A DNA stretch of 28,726 bases, taken from assembly GCA_039812085.1 (NCBI GenBank), contig JBDHZU010000009.1, positions 1 through 28,726 of the forward strand, read 5' to 3'. Below, piece by piece: positions 9,259 through 17,091 of the stretch. Made by a program: the position numbers and the translations under genes. The notes under the pieces were generated by a model that was given only the letters and a program-made list of their open reading frames with translations, was not told where the DNA came from and made no database searches. Numbering within the stretch: the first letter of the stretch is position 1; the number at the start of each line of letters is the position of its first letter. This stretch comes from JBDHZU01 sp039812085. Its GTDB lineage: Bacteria > Actinomycetota > Actinomycetes > S36-B12 > UBA10799.

Positions 9259-9978
9259 TTACTCGGCAGCGGCTGCCGAAGTCGTTGATACGCGAGTCAC
9301 GCTGGGATCAATCTGGATTCCTGGACCCATCGTGGTGGAGACGACGACCTTCTTCAGGTACGTGCCCTTGGCGCTGGACGGCTTCAAACGAAGCACCTCA
9401 TCCAGAGCAGCGGCGTAGTTCTGCGCCAATTGCTCCGGGGAGAAGCTGGCCTTGCCGATGACGAACTGCAGGTTCGAGTGCTTGTCCACGCGGAACTCGA
9501 TCTTTCCGCCCTTGATCTCACCCACTGCCTTAGCGACATCGGGGGTGACGGTTCCGGTACGTGGGTTCGGCATCAAACCACGAGGGCCGAGCACCTTACC
9601 GAGCTGACCGACCTTGCCCATCAGTTCCGGAGCAGCAACCACTGCGTCGAAGTCAGTCCAGCCGCCCTTGACCTTTTCGATCAAGTCATCGGCACCGACG
9701 AAGTCGGCGCCAGCTTCGCGAGCAGCATCAGCCTTGTCACCAGCGGCGAAGACCAGCACGCGGGCAGTCTTACCGGTGCCGTTGGGCAGGTTGACGGTGC
9801 CGCGAACCATTTGGTCGGACTTACGCGGGTCCACACCCAGGCGCATCGCGATCTCGACCGTGGAATCGAACTTGGTCGTGGAGTTCTCCTTGGCCAAGGT
9901 CAACGCCTCGATGGGTTCGTAGACCTGCTTCTCGTCCCGCTTGCTCTCCGCGTTGCGGTAGTTCTTTCCGTGCTTCAT
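9259..9978 (-). CDS. rplA: 50S ribosomal protein L1
   Basis: L1 binds 23S rRNA at the mobile L1 stalk and helps release deacylated tRNA. The product is 239 aa, normal for the family. The signature GKVGQLGKVLGPRGLMPNPR is followed by GTVTPDVAKAV and KGGKIEFRVDK. The start is the ATG at 9978 (MKHGKNYRNAE), which has AAGGGAGAAG just upstream; a longer frame to 10050 has no family resemblance. Two stop codons lie in tandem (TAATAA). The gene lies 97 bases after rplK in the usual L11 operon order. Confidence 0.98.
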   Translation of the reverse strand: MKHGKNYRNAESKRDEKQVYEPIEALTLAKENSTTKFDSTVEIAMRLGVDPRKSDQMVRGTVNLPNGTGKTARVLVFAAGDKADAAREAGADFVGADDLIEKVKGGWTDFDAVVAAPELMGKVGQLGKVLGPRGLMPNPRTGTVTPDVAKAVGEIKGGKIEFRVDKHSNLQFVIGKASFSPEQLAQNYAAALDEVLRLKPSSAKGTYLKKVVVSTTMGPGIQIDPSVTRVSTTSAAAAE

Positions 9979-10075
9979 TTCTTCTCCCTTGTGCGTCCGG
10001 TAGTGACGATCAACCACCGGATGTGGTGCGGACCGGGACGGTCCTCCCACGGTTATTTGGTGTTAATGGATGGGG

Positions 10076-10501
10076 CTAGTTGACGGTAATGCCCATGGAA
10101 CGAGCAGTACCTTCAATGATCTTGGTTGCCGCGTCGATGTCGTTAGCGTTGAGGTCAACCATCTTCGACTCGGCGATCTCCTGGGCCTGAGCCTTGGTGA
10201 TCGAGCCGACTGGCTTCAGCGGATTGCCGGAGCCCTTCTGCAGGCCAGCGGCCTTCAGGATGAGTTTCGCGGCGGGCGGAGTCTTGGTGATGAACTCGAA
10301 CGAGCGATCTTCAAAGACGGTGATCTCAACCGGGATCACCTGTCCGCGCTGGCCTTCGGTTGCTGCGTTGTAGGCCTTGCAGAACTCCATGATGTTGACG
10401 CCGTGCTGACCCAGCGCGGGGCCAACGGGCGGGGCAGGGTTGGCCTGTCCAGCTTGGATCTGCAACTTGATAAGGCCGATGACCTTCTTCTTCGGTGCCA
10501 T
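10076..10501 (-). CDS. rplK: 50S ribosomal protein L11
   Basis: L11 binds the GTPase-associated region of 23S rRNA and is needed for stringent-response signalling through RelA-type enzymes. The 141-aa length is standard. The N-terminal Pro-rich segment (QIQAGQANPAPPVGPALGQH) and the C-terminal rRNA-binding domain (KAAGLQKGSGNP, KMVDLNANDIDAATKIIEGTARSMGI) are complete. The ATG has AGGAA 6 bases upstream and lies 21 bases after the nusG stop, so nusG-rplK-rplA form one transcription unit. Confidence 0.99.
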   Translation of the reverse strand: MAPKKKVIGLIKLQIQAGQANPAPPVGPALGQHGVNIMEFCKAYNAATEGQRGQVIPVEITVFEDRSFEFITKTPPAAKLILKAAGLQKGSGNPLKPVGSITKAQAQEIAESKMVDLNANDIDAATKIIEGTARSMGITVN

Positions 10502-10522
10502 GGTCTGTTCCTGTGTTCCGAT

Positions 10523-11692
10523 CTAGTTCTTTTGGATCTGATTGAAGTTGAGTTCGACGGGGGTTTCCCGGCCGAAGATTTCTACCAAGCCAACGATCTT
10601 CTGAGCATCGATGTTGATCTCGGAGATGGTGGCGTGCAGGGTGGCGAACGGGCCGTCGATAACGGTGACCGAGTCTCCGACAGCGACGTCGATCTCCAGT
10701 TGCGGTGCAGGGGCAGCGGCTCCTGGCGTTCCCGCACCGGCATCTGCTGCGGCCGCAGCAACCGGCTGCTTCTCTGGCTCTGGAGCCAGCATCGTGAAGA
10801 TTTCTTCCGTGGTCAACGGCACCGGCTGGCGGGCGTTGCCCACGAATCCAGTGACCCCCGGAGTGTGGCGCACGACGCCCCACGATTCATCGGTGAGTTC
10901 CATGCGAACCAGCACGTACCCGGCGAACTTGTTGCGGGTACGGGTCTTCTTCTCACCGTTCTTGATCTCGGTGTACTGCTCGGTCGGAACCTGGACGTCG
11001 AAGATGTAATCCTCCATGTCCATCGTCTTGATGCGGTTCTCGATGTTGGTCCGAACCTTGTTCTCGAAACCGGAGTACGAGTGCACGACGTACCAATCGC
11101 CGATTTGGAACTCCAACTCACGGCGTAGCGCTTCGCGAGGGTCTTCCGGCTCAGCTTCTTCGGCGGGCGCTTCTTCAGCAGCTTCTTCGGCTACGGCTGC
11201 CTCGGCCTCAACTACTGCCTCAGCCTCAACCGGCTCGTCTGATTCAGCGTCTGGTTCGTCCGCTGCCTCGACCTCGGCGACTTCCTCGGCAGCCTGCTCA
11301 TCAGACACATCGTCAGAGAAGCTGTCTTCAAACTCGGCATCGGCTGGCGTATCGGTGTTCTCTTCCTCGACATCGTCAAAGGCATCCGGATTGTCACCGG
11401 TCAACGAGGAATCGCGCAGCAGGTCATCGCTGAGGCCTGGTTCGTCGACCGTGCCCGGCTCCGAACCCAGTTGCGCCGTCGCCGAGTCGTCCCCATCGGT
11501 GTACTCGTCCTGACCCGACAGGTCATCGCTGCCAGCACCGAACTCCTCGCGGATTTCGGCATTGCTGACTACCCCATCGGCGTCGACCTCTTCGGCCGCA
11601 TCGGCATCGAGCACTTCGCCAAAATCTCCATCTTCGATGAGATCGGCGGAGAACTCTGCCTCCTGGTCACGCCCAGCTTCGTTGTCCGACAC
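10523..11692 (-). CDS. nusG: Transcription termination/antitermination factor NusG with a ~196-residue acidic N-terminal extension
   Basis: NusG binds RNA polymerase beta' through its NGN domain and couples it to ribosomal S10 or Rho through its KOW domain. From the GTG at 11692 (AAGGA 6 bases upstream) the protein is 389 aa, against about 180 in E. coli and about 240 in mycobacteria. Residues 1-196 are strongly acidic and low in complexity (Asp, Glu, Ala, Ser). The NGN domain spans about 197-302 (DWYVVHSYSGFENKV, NKFAGYVLVRM, TPGVTGFVG). An Ala/Pro/Gly linker covers about 303-331, and KOW about 336-389 (VGDSVTVIDGPFA, IFGRETPVEL). A GTG at 11716 is an alternative start. It lies downstream of secE and upstream of rplK, as is typical. 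Confidence 0.97.
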   Translation of the reverse strand: MSDNEAGRDQEAEFSADLIEDGDFGEVLDADAAEEVDADGVVSNAEIREEFGAGSDDLSGQDEYTDGDDSATAQLGSEPGTVDEPGLSDDLLRDSSLTGDNPDAFDDVEEENTDTPADAEFEDSFSDDVSDEQAAEEVAEVEAADEPDAESDEPVEAEAVVEAEAAVAEEAAEEAPAEEAEPEDPREALRRELEFQIGDWYVVHSYSGFENKVRTNIENRIKTMDMEDYIFDVQVPTEQYTEIKNGEKKTRTRNKFAGYVLVRMELTDESWGVVRHTPGVTGFVGNARQPVPLTTEEIFTMLAPEPEKQPVAAAAADAGAGTPGAAAPAPQLEIDVAVGDSVTVIDGPFATLHATISEINIDAQKIVGLVEIFGRETPVELNFNQIQKN

Positions 11693-11741
11693 TGCTCGTC
11701 CTTGTCCGTCGTTCACGATCGTCTCTTGTGTGTGGCTTCGG

Positions 11742-12050
11742 TCAACCGAAGATCCACAGCACAACCTTCAAGAACACGAAGTCCAGCAAGCCGATGAACA
11801 AGGCCATCATGACCACGAACACCAGGACGATCCACGTCCAGTTGATCAGCTCATTGCGGGTCGGCCAGATGACCTTGCGCAGCTCAGCAACTACTTGCCG
11901 GAAGAACAAAGCCATTCGGGCAAAGATGCCCTTCCGGTCTGCGTCCTTCTTCTTCTTGCCCTTTTTCTTCGCCACATCAGTGGAGGCACCCGTGTTGTCA
12001 GAGGAGTTGGCCTCAACCAACTCATCCGGCACCTTGTCGGCGTCGCTCAC
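11742..12050 (-). CDS. secE: Preprotein translocase subunit SecE
   Basis: SecE is the small clamp subunit of the SecYEG protein channel in the inner membrane. The product is 102 aa from a GTG at 12050, chosen because GGAGG lies exactly 5 bases upstream; the frame extends to 12107 without a better site. An N-terminal cytoplasmic part includes a Lys-rich patch (AKKKGKKKKDADRKG). The family signature (VVAELRKVIWPTRNEL) and a single membrane-spanning helix (WIVLVFVVMMALFIGLLDFV) follow. It lies between tRNA-Trp and nusG, the conserved actinobacterial arrangement. Confidence 0.96.
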   Translation of the reverse strand: MSDADKVPDELVEANSSDNTGASTDVAKKKGKKKKDADRKGIFARMALFFRQVVAELRKVIWPTRNELINWTWIVLVFVVMMALFIGLLDFVFLKVVLWIFG

Positions 12051-12129
12051 ACAAACCTCCGTGCTATCCGTGACGAAATCAGATACATCTGTGCGGCCGA
12101 TTCTCAACGGCTGAGCACGTCAGCATCTG

Positions 12130-12202
12130 CAGGGCCGGAGGGACTCGAACCCCCAACCTGCCGCTTTGGAGACGGCTGCTCTACCAATTGAGCTACGGCC
12201 CT
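12130..12202 (-). tRNA. trpT: tRNA-Trp (anticodon CCA)
   Basis: The 73-base cloverleaf has the acceptor stem AGGGCCG/CGGCCCT and discriminator G. The D-arm contains TAGCTCAATTGGTAGAGCA. The anticodon loop is CTCCAAA on a GCCGT/GCGGC stem, and the T-loop reads GGTTCGAGTCC. No CCA is encoded. Position just before secE is the conserved actinobacterial location. Confidence 0.98.
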
Positions 12203-12489
12203 TGGTGGCTGCATCAACGGTCGTCGCGCACGCCTACTTCGACCCTGTCTGCGGCATGGCTGCGCCAAGGAAATGCAGGATTTGGATCGTAGAAGACGCA
12301 CAAACGTCCGGTGTCACAACACCAAGTTCGGACCAGTCTACGGCAGTGACGGTCGGCTGGTCACTAGTGGACCGAGGATTTGTCATTCCCCGACTCGTCG
12401 TGCCTGCCACAAGGCAAAGCGACCAGCCAACGCGCTGCTCACCGCGCCCGGGAGGTTACGAAAACTCGAATGTGGGACAAGATAGACCC
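12203..12489. other. Intergenic region between tRNA-Trp and the aminotransferase
   Basis: The 287 bases separate two divergent genes. A reading frame in phase with the aminotransferase extends through it to inside the tRNA, but the family's N-terminus begins only at the ATG at 12490. The region must hold the promoter of the trpT-secE-nusG unit and that of the aminotransferase. I see no convincing -35/-10 pair on either strand and no other gene. Confidence 0.5.
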
Positions 12490-13698
12490 ATGACTCACGC
12501 CCGCATTAGCGCCCGAATCGCCGCGATCTCCGAATCAGCCACCCTCGCCGTCGATGCCAAGGCCAAGGCGTTGAAGGCGGCCGGCCGGCCAGTCATCGGA
12601 TTCGGAGCAGGCGAACCGGACTTTCCTACTCCTGACTACATCGTCCAGGCAGCTATCGAGGCATGCAGCAATCCGGCGAACCACCGCTACACCCCAGCAG
12701 GCGGAATGCCAGCCCTGAAGGAAGCCCTGGTTGCCAAGACCCTGCGTGATTCCGGATACGAGATCGAACCCAGCCAAGTACTGGTGACGAACGGCGGCAA
12801 GCAAGCCATCTACAACGCTTTTGCCGCCCTATGCGATCCCGGCGACGAGGTCATCGTCCCCGCCCCGTACTGGACCACCTACCCCGAATCCATCAAGTTG
12901 GCAGGCGGCGTACCGGTCGTAGTGAACACCGACGAGACCACTGGGTACCTGGCGAGCGTCGAACAACTTGAGGCCGCTCGCACTGAACGCACCAAGATCC
13001 TGCTGTTTGTCTCTCCTTCTAACCCAACCGGAGCCGTCTACCCGAAGGATCAGGTTCGCGCTATCGGCGAATGGGCTGCCGAGCATGGCATTTGGGTCAT
13101 CACCGACGAGATCTACGAACACCTCGTGTACGGCGATACCGAGTTCACCTCCATCGCGACCGAGGTTCCCGAACTGGGCGACAAGGTCGTCATCGTCAAC
13201 GGAGTGGCAAAGACCTACGCCATGACCGGTTGGCGAGTGGGCTGGTTGATCGGCCCGAAAGATGTCGTGAAGGCAGCAACCAATCTGCAATCGCATGCCA
13301 CAAGCAATGTGGCCAATGTGTCTCAGATCGCTGCGCTGGCTGCCGTCTCTGGTGACTTGTCCGCTGTGGATCAAATGCGGACCGCGTTTGACCGCCGACG
13401 TCAGACGATCGTTTCCATGCTCAACCAGATCGATGGCGTCGAATGCCCCGAACCTCAGGGTGCGTTCTACGCCTACCCGAGCGTGAAGGCCTTGATCGGG
13501 TCGTCCATCCGCGGGCGACACGTCACCAGTTCGTCTGAGTTGGCGGCGATCATCCTGGATGAGGCAGAAGTTGCTGTTGTGCCAGGTGAGGCGTTCGGTA
13601 CCGATGGATACCTGCGCTTGAGCTACGCATTGTCTGACGACGACTTGACTGAAGGCGTGACTCGAATCGCGAACCTGCTGGGGGAAGCAAACGCCTAA
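12490..13698 (+). CDS. aspC: Pyridoxal-phosphate-dependent aminotransferase, class I (aspartate aminotransferase type)
   Basis: The enzyme is 402 aa and is likely to transfer the amino group between aspartate (or an aromatic amino acid) and 2-oxoglutarate in the cytoplasm. Visible fold-type I landmarks are GAGEPDFPTPDYI near the N-terminus, the cofactor-stacking PAPYWTTYPE, and SPSNPTGAVY. Also present are ITDEIYEHLVYG and the Schiff-base lysine K241 in AKTYAMTGWRVGW. The substrate carboxylate-binding arginine is R376 in GYLRLSYA. There is no Shine-Dalgarno sequence before the ATG, so the mRNA may be leaderless. The stop overlaps the stop of convergent murB by 4 bases. This neighbour of murB and trpT is common in actinobacteria. 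Substrate specificity cannot be fixed from sequence alone. Confidence 0.93.
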   Translation: MTHARISARIAAISESATLAVDAKAKALKAAGRPVIGFGAGEPDFPTPDYIVQAAIEACSNPANHRYTPAGGMPALKEALVAKTLRDSGYEIEPSQVLVTNGGKQAIYNAFAALCDPGDEVIVPAPYWTTYPESIKLAGGVPVVVNTDETTGYLASVEQLEAARTERTKILLFVSPSNPTGAVYPKDQVRAIGEWAAEHGIWVITDEIYEHLVYGDTEFTSIATEVPELGDKVVIVNGVAKTYAMTGWRVGWLIGPKDVVKAATNLQSHATSNVANVSQIAALAAVSGDLSAVDQMRTAFDRRRQTIVSMLNQIDGVECPEPQGAFYAYPSVKALIGSSIRGRHVTSSSELAAIILDEAEVAVVPGEAFGTDGYLRLSYALSDDDLTEGVTRIANLLGEANA

Positions 13699-14783
13699 AG
13701 CTGGCATCCGATCAGTCGGGGTTCGGCCACAAGTTCGACTCCAAACGTCGACCGCACTCCATCGCGCACCGCGCGGGCAACGGAAAGTACGTCGTTTGTG
13801 CTCGCTTGCCCGCGGTTGGTGATCGCCAAGGTGTGTTTGGTCGATAGACCAGCGGCGGCGTCGAGGTCATCGGGCCAACCCTTGCTGAATCCCGCATGAT
13901 CGATCAGCCAGGCGGCACTGAGTTTGACGTGTGCGTCATCGCCAGCCACAGGGAAGCGCGGCGCATCTTCGGGAAGCGCTTCGACAACCTGTGTGTTCAC
14001 GATCGGGTTGGTGAAGAAAGAACCCACGCTCCAGGTATCGACGTCGTCGATGTTGAGCACCATCCCCTTGGATCGACGAATATCGAGTACCGCGCGACGC
14101 ACTCCTTCGGCATCAACATCGGCACCAAGCTCCACGTTGAGCCGACGAGCAAGGTCGTCGTAGGCAACAACATGCCGCTGGGGCTGACTGGACAGTCGGA
14201 ACACCACTCGCAGGATCAGCCAACGATCAGGTTGTTGTTTGAATCTGCTGTCGCGGTAGCTGAATCGGCAATCTCGGTGGTTGATCGTGACCACCTCACA
14301 TCGCTGACGGTCAAACGCCTCGACGTGATCGATGAAGCTGGCAACCTCATGACCGTATGCGCCGACGTTTTGGATCGGAGTGGCTCCGACCGAACCAGGA
14401 ATTCCAGAAAGAGCAGCGAGTTCGCCGTACCCGTCGGCCACCATCTGGGCCACGAATGGGTCCCATCGTTCCCCGGCGGCAACTGACGCGAGCACATCAT
14501 TACCCGCCGCGCTGCGTTCTACTCCACGACTACGTACCTGGATAACGACCCCGTCGAAACCCTCATCAGAAATCACCACATTGCTGCCACCCCCGATGAG
14601 CAGCAGCGGAACCCCTGCAGCGTCCAACTTGCTCACGGCGGCAACCAGTTCTGCCGAGCGGGTCAATTCAATAAACTGCCGGGCAGGACCCCCGACTCGC
14701 ATCGTGGTCATCGGGGCCAGTGGAACGTCGGTCTCAATCCCGGGCAGCCCAAGGTCTAGGGCGGGATCGGTCTCGGCGGTCAT
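13695..14783 (-). CDS. murB: UDP-N-acetylenolpyruvoylglucosamine reductase
   Basis: MurB uses NADPH and FAD to reduce enolpyruvyl-UDP-GlcNAc to UDP-N-acetylmuramate, the second committed step of peptidoglycan synthesis. The 362-aa product carries the FAD-binding GGGSNVV (65-71), GIPGSVGATPIQNVGAYG, R177 in YRDSR, and the proton-donor serine S255 in GSFFTNP. The C-terminal catalytic glutamate is E354 (AEPRLIG). The ATG at 14783 is the family start; there is no Shine-Dalgarno sequence, but TAACGT lies 7 bases upstream. It lies 28 bases after hadB and converges on aspC with overlapping stops. Confidence 0.97.
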   Translation of the reverse strand: MTAETDPALDLGLPGIETDVPLAPMTTMRVGGPARQFIELTRSAELVAAVSKLDAAGVPLLLIGGGSNVVISDEGFDGVVIQVRSRGVERSAAGNDVLASVAAGERWDPFVAQMVADGYGELAALSGIPGSVGATPIQNVGAYGHEVASFIDHVEAFDRQRCEVVTINHRDCRFSYRDSRFKQQPDRWLILRVVFRLSSQPQRHVVAYDDLARRLNVELGADVDAEGVRRAVLDIRRSKGMVLNIDDVDTWSVGSFFTNPIVNTQVVEALPEDAPRFPVAGDDAHVKLSAAWLIDHAGFSKGWPDDLDAAAGLSTKHTLAITNRGQASTNDVLSVARAVRDGVRSTFGVELVAEPRLIGCQL

Positions 14784-14790
14784 GGGCGCA

Positions 14791-14796
14791 ACGTTA
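14791..14796 (-). promoter_or_regulatory. Candidate -10 element for a leaderless murB mRNA
   Basis: TAACGT on the minus strand lies 7 bases before the murB ATG, which would put the transcription start at or next to the ATG. No ribosome-binding site is present. The -35 region is poor, so murB may also be read from the hadAB transcript. Confidence 0.35.
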
Positions 14797-14811
14797 GCGC
14801 CTACTAGTGGC

Positions 14812-15237
14812 TCAACTGGCAAGACGAAGAACAGCGCGCGCTTTGCCCAGGACCTCATCCTCACCACTGGTGGCATGGATATCGACAGTGACCGTTCCCG
14901 CCGAATCGTCCTTCTCTACGACCGTGCCATTCACCACGATGGTGGCGCCTTTGTCGTCGTCGGGTACAACGACAGGCTTGGTGAATCGCACCGAGTAGTC
15001 CACAACTCCCGCAGGATCTCCTGCGTAGTTAGACAGCACTCGGCCAACTTGGGCCATCGTGTACATCCCATGGGCGATCACATCCGGCAGCCCGACGACC
15101 TTCGCGAATCGCTCGTTCCAGTGGATCGGGTTGAAGTCGCCAGAGGCTCCGGCGTACATGACCAGGTTGATGCGCTGGACATTGATGCGCTTCTCACCAA
15201 GTTCGTCGCCGACTTGTACGTCTGTCAGGGTCGCCAT
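14812..15237 (-). CDS. hadB: MaoC-family (3R)-hydroxyacyl dehydratase subunit, HadB type
   Basis: The 141-aa protein has a single hot-dog domain with the hydratase-2 motif (AGASGDFNPIHW, catalytic D34 and H39) followed by IAHGMYTM. It closely resembles mycobacterial HadB, the catalytic subunit of the (3R)-hydroxyacyl-ACP dehydratase that works with HadA. The start is the ATG at 15237, with GAAGGG 8 bases upstream; an overlapping upstream GTG at 15246 is less likely. It follows hadA by 5 bases. The pair probably dehydrates 3-hydroxyacyl thioesters made by the FabG-like enzyme encoded just upstream. In species without mycolic acids the pair is still common, so it does not prove mycolate synthesis. 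Confidence 0.93.
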   Translation of the reverse strand: MATLTDVQVGDELGEKRINVQRINLVMYAGASGDFNPIHWNERFAKVVGLPDVIAHGMYTMAQVGRVLSNYAGDPAGVVDYSVRFTKPVVVPDDDKGATIVVNGTVVEKDDSAGTVTVDIHATSGEDEVLGKARAVLRLAS

Positions 15238-15242
15238 CGTTG

Positions 15243-15707
15243 TCACCCTTCGTCCGTCTGTGGGGCGGTGCCACGCGACACCGTGATGCTTTGCGTCTTG
15301 ACGATTGGGTCGCCATCGACGGTCCGAATGAGCTGATCCAGCGTGAGGATCTCGTTCTTGCCCTTGCTGACGATGTCCGCGATGGTCGATTCGACAACCA
15401 CGTCGTCACCAGCGCAGAGCGGACGCACAAAATCGAAGCCTTGTTCGCCGTGCACGATCCGGCTGTAGTCCACTCCAAGGTCGGGGTTCATCAACAGACC
15501 AGCCATTGCTCGGTAGGTGATGGAAAAACCGAAAGTAGGGGGAGCGACAAGATCAGGATGACCGGCAGCCTTAGCCGCTTCGACGTCATGACAAACCGGG
15601 GAGAACTCACCAATCGCAATCGCGAATTCGCGAATCTTCTCGCGCCCGACGAGGTAGTTGTCTTCAGACGTAAACGTCCGGCCGATCCAGTCCCGGTTAA
15701 TCGCCAC
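15243..15707 (-). CDS. hadA: MaoC-family dehydratase partner subunit, HadA type
   Basis: The 154-aa protein resembles mycobacterial HadA, the substrate-binding, non-catalytic partner of HadB. It has the family's N-terminal start (INRDWIGRTF, then VGREKIREFAIAIG), VAPPTFGFSIT in the hot-dog helix region, and GEQGFDFVRPLCAGD. The D-x-x-x-x-H catalytic pair of HadB is absent, as expected. The GTG start shares one base with the stop of the upstream reductase gene (TAGTG), which implies translational coupling. HadA and HadB are expected to form a heterodimer. Confidence 0.92.
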   Translation of the reverse strand: MAINRDWIGRTFTSEDNYLVGREKIREFAIAIGEFSPVCHDVEAAKAAGHPDLVAPPTFGFSITYRAMAGLLMNPDLGVDYSRIVHGEQGFDFVRPLCAGDDVVVESTIADIVSKGKNEILTLDQLIRTVDGDPIVKTQSITVSRGTAPQTDEG

Positions 15708-16516
15708 TACATTCCACCCAACTGTCCACCGGTGACGGGGATCGTGACACCGGAGATGAAGTCCGCGTCACTCGACACCAAGAAGGCGTGCGTATTGGCA
15801 ATGTCTTCTGGCTGACCGAAGCGACCCAGCGCAATCATCATCCTCATCATCTGACGAGTCTCCTCAGGGATGCCAACCGTGTCACCCGGCTTCTTCGCAG
15901 CAGTCATGGGAGTTTCGATGAATCCTGGCGCGACCGCGTTGACATTGATGCCGAACGGACCAAGTTCGCGGGCCAGCGTCTTGACCGTGGAGATGATCGC
16001 GCCCTTGGCGGCGGTGTAGTTGTACTGACCGGGGTTGCCCATCAGAGCTGCAATGCTGGAGGTGAAGACCAACTTGCGGTTGTAGGCCACTGCACCGTTC
16101 TCGGCGATCTCTTTCTTGGCGACCTCGCGCAGGTAGGGCATGGCAGCTAGTGAGGTGTGGAAGCCCGTCTTGAGGTTGGCATCGAACACGGCATCGAAGA
16201 GTTCATCAGTCATGCCGTGGAACATCTTGTCTCGGGTGATGCCAGCGTTGTTGACGATGATGTCCAGCTTGCCGAACTGATCGACAGTGGTGCTCACGAG
16301 CCGTTCCGCTTCGGCGAGGTCAACCGTGTTGGCAGCAACCGCAGCCGCTTTGCCTCCTGCATTGGTGATCAGATCCACGGTTTGTTGCGCCGCAGCTTGA
16401 TCCAAATCGTTCACCACAACCGCGGCACCATCAGCGGCCAACCGCACGCACGTTGCCTGGCCAATTCCTCGCGCACCACCGGTCACGATCGCTACCCGGT
16501 CATCAAGTCGTCCCAC
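15707..16516 (-). CDS. fabG: Short-chain dehydrogenase, 3-oxoacyl-ACP (or -CoA) reductase type
   Basis: The 269-aa protein is a classical SDR: TGGARGIG (12-19) binds the nucleotide, NNAG lies at 89-92, and S154, Y167 and K171 form the catalytic site. It probably reduces 3-oxoacyl thioesters to 3-hydroxyacyl thioesters, the substrate of the HadA/HadB dehydratase encoded immediately downstream. The chosen GTG at 16516 has GGGAG 5 bases upstream; a GTG at 16543 is an unlikely longer start. An extra loop of about 10 residues lies before the catalytic serine (AKKEIAENGAVAYNRK). In mycobacteria and Streptomyces this position between rpmG and hadA usually lacks a reductase gene. The exact acyl substrate is inferred from context. 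Confidence 0.9.
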   Translation of the reverse strand: MGRLDDRVAIVTGGARGIGQATCVRLAADGAAVVVNDLDQAAAQQTVDLITNAGGKAAAVAANTVDLAEAERLVSTTVDQFGKLDIIVNNAGITRDKMFHGMTDELFDAVFDANLKTGFHTSLAAMPYLREVAKKEIAENGAVAYNRKLVFTSSIAALMGNPGQYNYTAAKGAIISTVKTLARELGPFGINVNAVAPGFIETPMTAAKKPGDTVGIPEETRQMMRMMIALGRFGQPEDIANTHAFLVSSDADFISGVTIPVTGGQLGGM

Positions 16517-16591
16517 GTCTACTCCCTTGTGCTGGCCAGTCACGCTGGCGGGTCGTCAGCACGTTATCTGACGACAGGTGCGGGCACGACG

Positions 16592-16630
16592 AAGGCCGGA
16601 GACGGCCACCCATGTGGCTGCTCCGGCCTT
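16592..16630 (-). terminator. Hairpin downstream of rpmG
   Basis: A perfect 10-bp stem (AAGGCCGGAG at 16592-16601, complement 16621-16630) encloses a second hairpin (GCCAC/GTGGC). It begins 15 bases after the rpmG stop and ends 75 bases before the reductase gene. The T-run is weak (CGTCGTG). It probably terminates or attenuates the tRNA-rpmG transcript. Confidence 0.65.
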
Positions 16631-16645
16631 GCGCTGACGTCTGTG

Positions 16646-16813
16646 TCAGCGAGTCTCTTTGTGCTCCGTGTGCTTTCCGCAACGCGGGCAGAACTTCTTC
16701 ATCTCGATCCGGTCAGGATCGTTACGACGGTTCTTCTTGGTGATGTAGTTGCGTTCTTTGCAGTCCGCGCACGCGAGGGTGATCTTCGGACGAACGTCTG
16801 ACGCCTTAGCCAT
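16646..16813 (-). CDS. rpmG: 50S ribosomal protein L33 (zinc-ribbon form)
   Basis: The 55-aa protein of the large subunit has the two zinc-binding pairs C15/C18 (CADC) and C42/C45 (CPRC), so it is the zinc-containing (C+) form. The core KNRRNDPDRIEMKKFCPRC is typical. The start is the ATG at 16813; the frame continues upstream through tRNA sequence without meaning. AAAGG lies 9 bases before the ATG. It is downstream of tRNA-Thr and tRNA-Met, the conserved actinobacterial cluster. Confidence 0.97.
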   Translation of the reverse strand: MAKASDVRPKITLACADCKERNYITKKNRRNDPDRIEMKKFCPRCGKHTEHKETR

Positions 16814-16876
16814 TACCGCTTGCCTTTCTTGTGCCGCCTGGCAGTGCACCGGCGACGGGTTGTCGATGTTCTTTAG

Positions 16877-16950
16877 TAGCGAGGGCCGGACTCGAACCGG
16901 CGACACCACGATTATGAGCCGTGTGCTCTAACCACCTGAGCTACCCCGCC
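16877..16950 (-). tRNA. metT: tRNA-Met (anticodon CAT, elongator type)
   Basis: The 74-base cloverleaf has the acceptor pairing GGCGGGG with CCTCGCT (two G-U pairs). The anticodon loop is CTCATAA on a CACGG/TCGTG stem, and the T-arm is GCCGG-TTCGAGT-CCGGC. The first acceptor pair is formed, which distinguishes it from initiator tRNA. No CCA is encoded. Confidence 0.97.
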
Positions 16951-16978
16951 AAACTGTCGAGGCGCCAGCCCCGTAACG

Positions 16979-17051
16979 AGCCCCTTTACGGAATCGAACC
17001 GTAGACCTTCTCCTTACCATGGAGACGCTCTACCGACTGAGCTAAAGGGGC
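16979..17051 (-). tRNA. thrT: tRNA-Thr (anticodon GGT)
   Basis: The 73-base cloverleaf has acceptor stem GCCCCTT/AAGGGGC and a D-arm with TAGCTCAGTCGGTAGAGC. The anticodon loop is ATGGTAA on a TCTCC/GGAGA stem, and the T-loop is GGTTCGATTCC. It lies 28 bases upstream of tRNA-Met, and both are probably cotranscribed with rpmG. Confidence 0.97.
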
Positions 17052-17091
17052 GGTGAAAGCAACCTGACAAGGCTACACGCAAGCCGGAAGT

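Noticed and set aside
11016..11513. 165-codon Ser-rich plus-strand frame opposite nusG
   Set aside because: It is the complement of the acidic low-complexity part of NusG; a Ser/Ala-only composition without any start signal is expected there.
12166..12489. 108-codon N-terminal extension of the aminotransferase
   Set aside because: It starts inside tRNA-Trp, resembles no domain, and the family N-terminus (THARISARIAAISESATLAVDAKA) begins right at the ATG at 12490.
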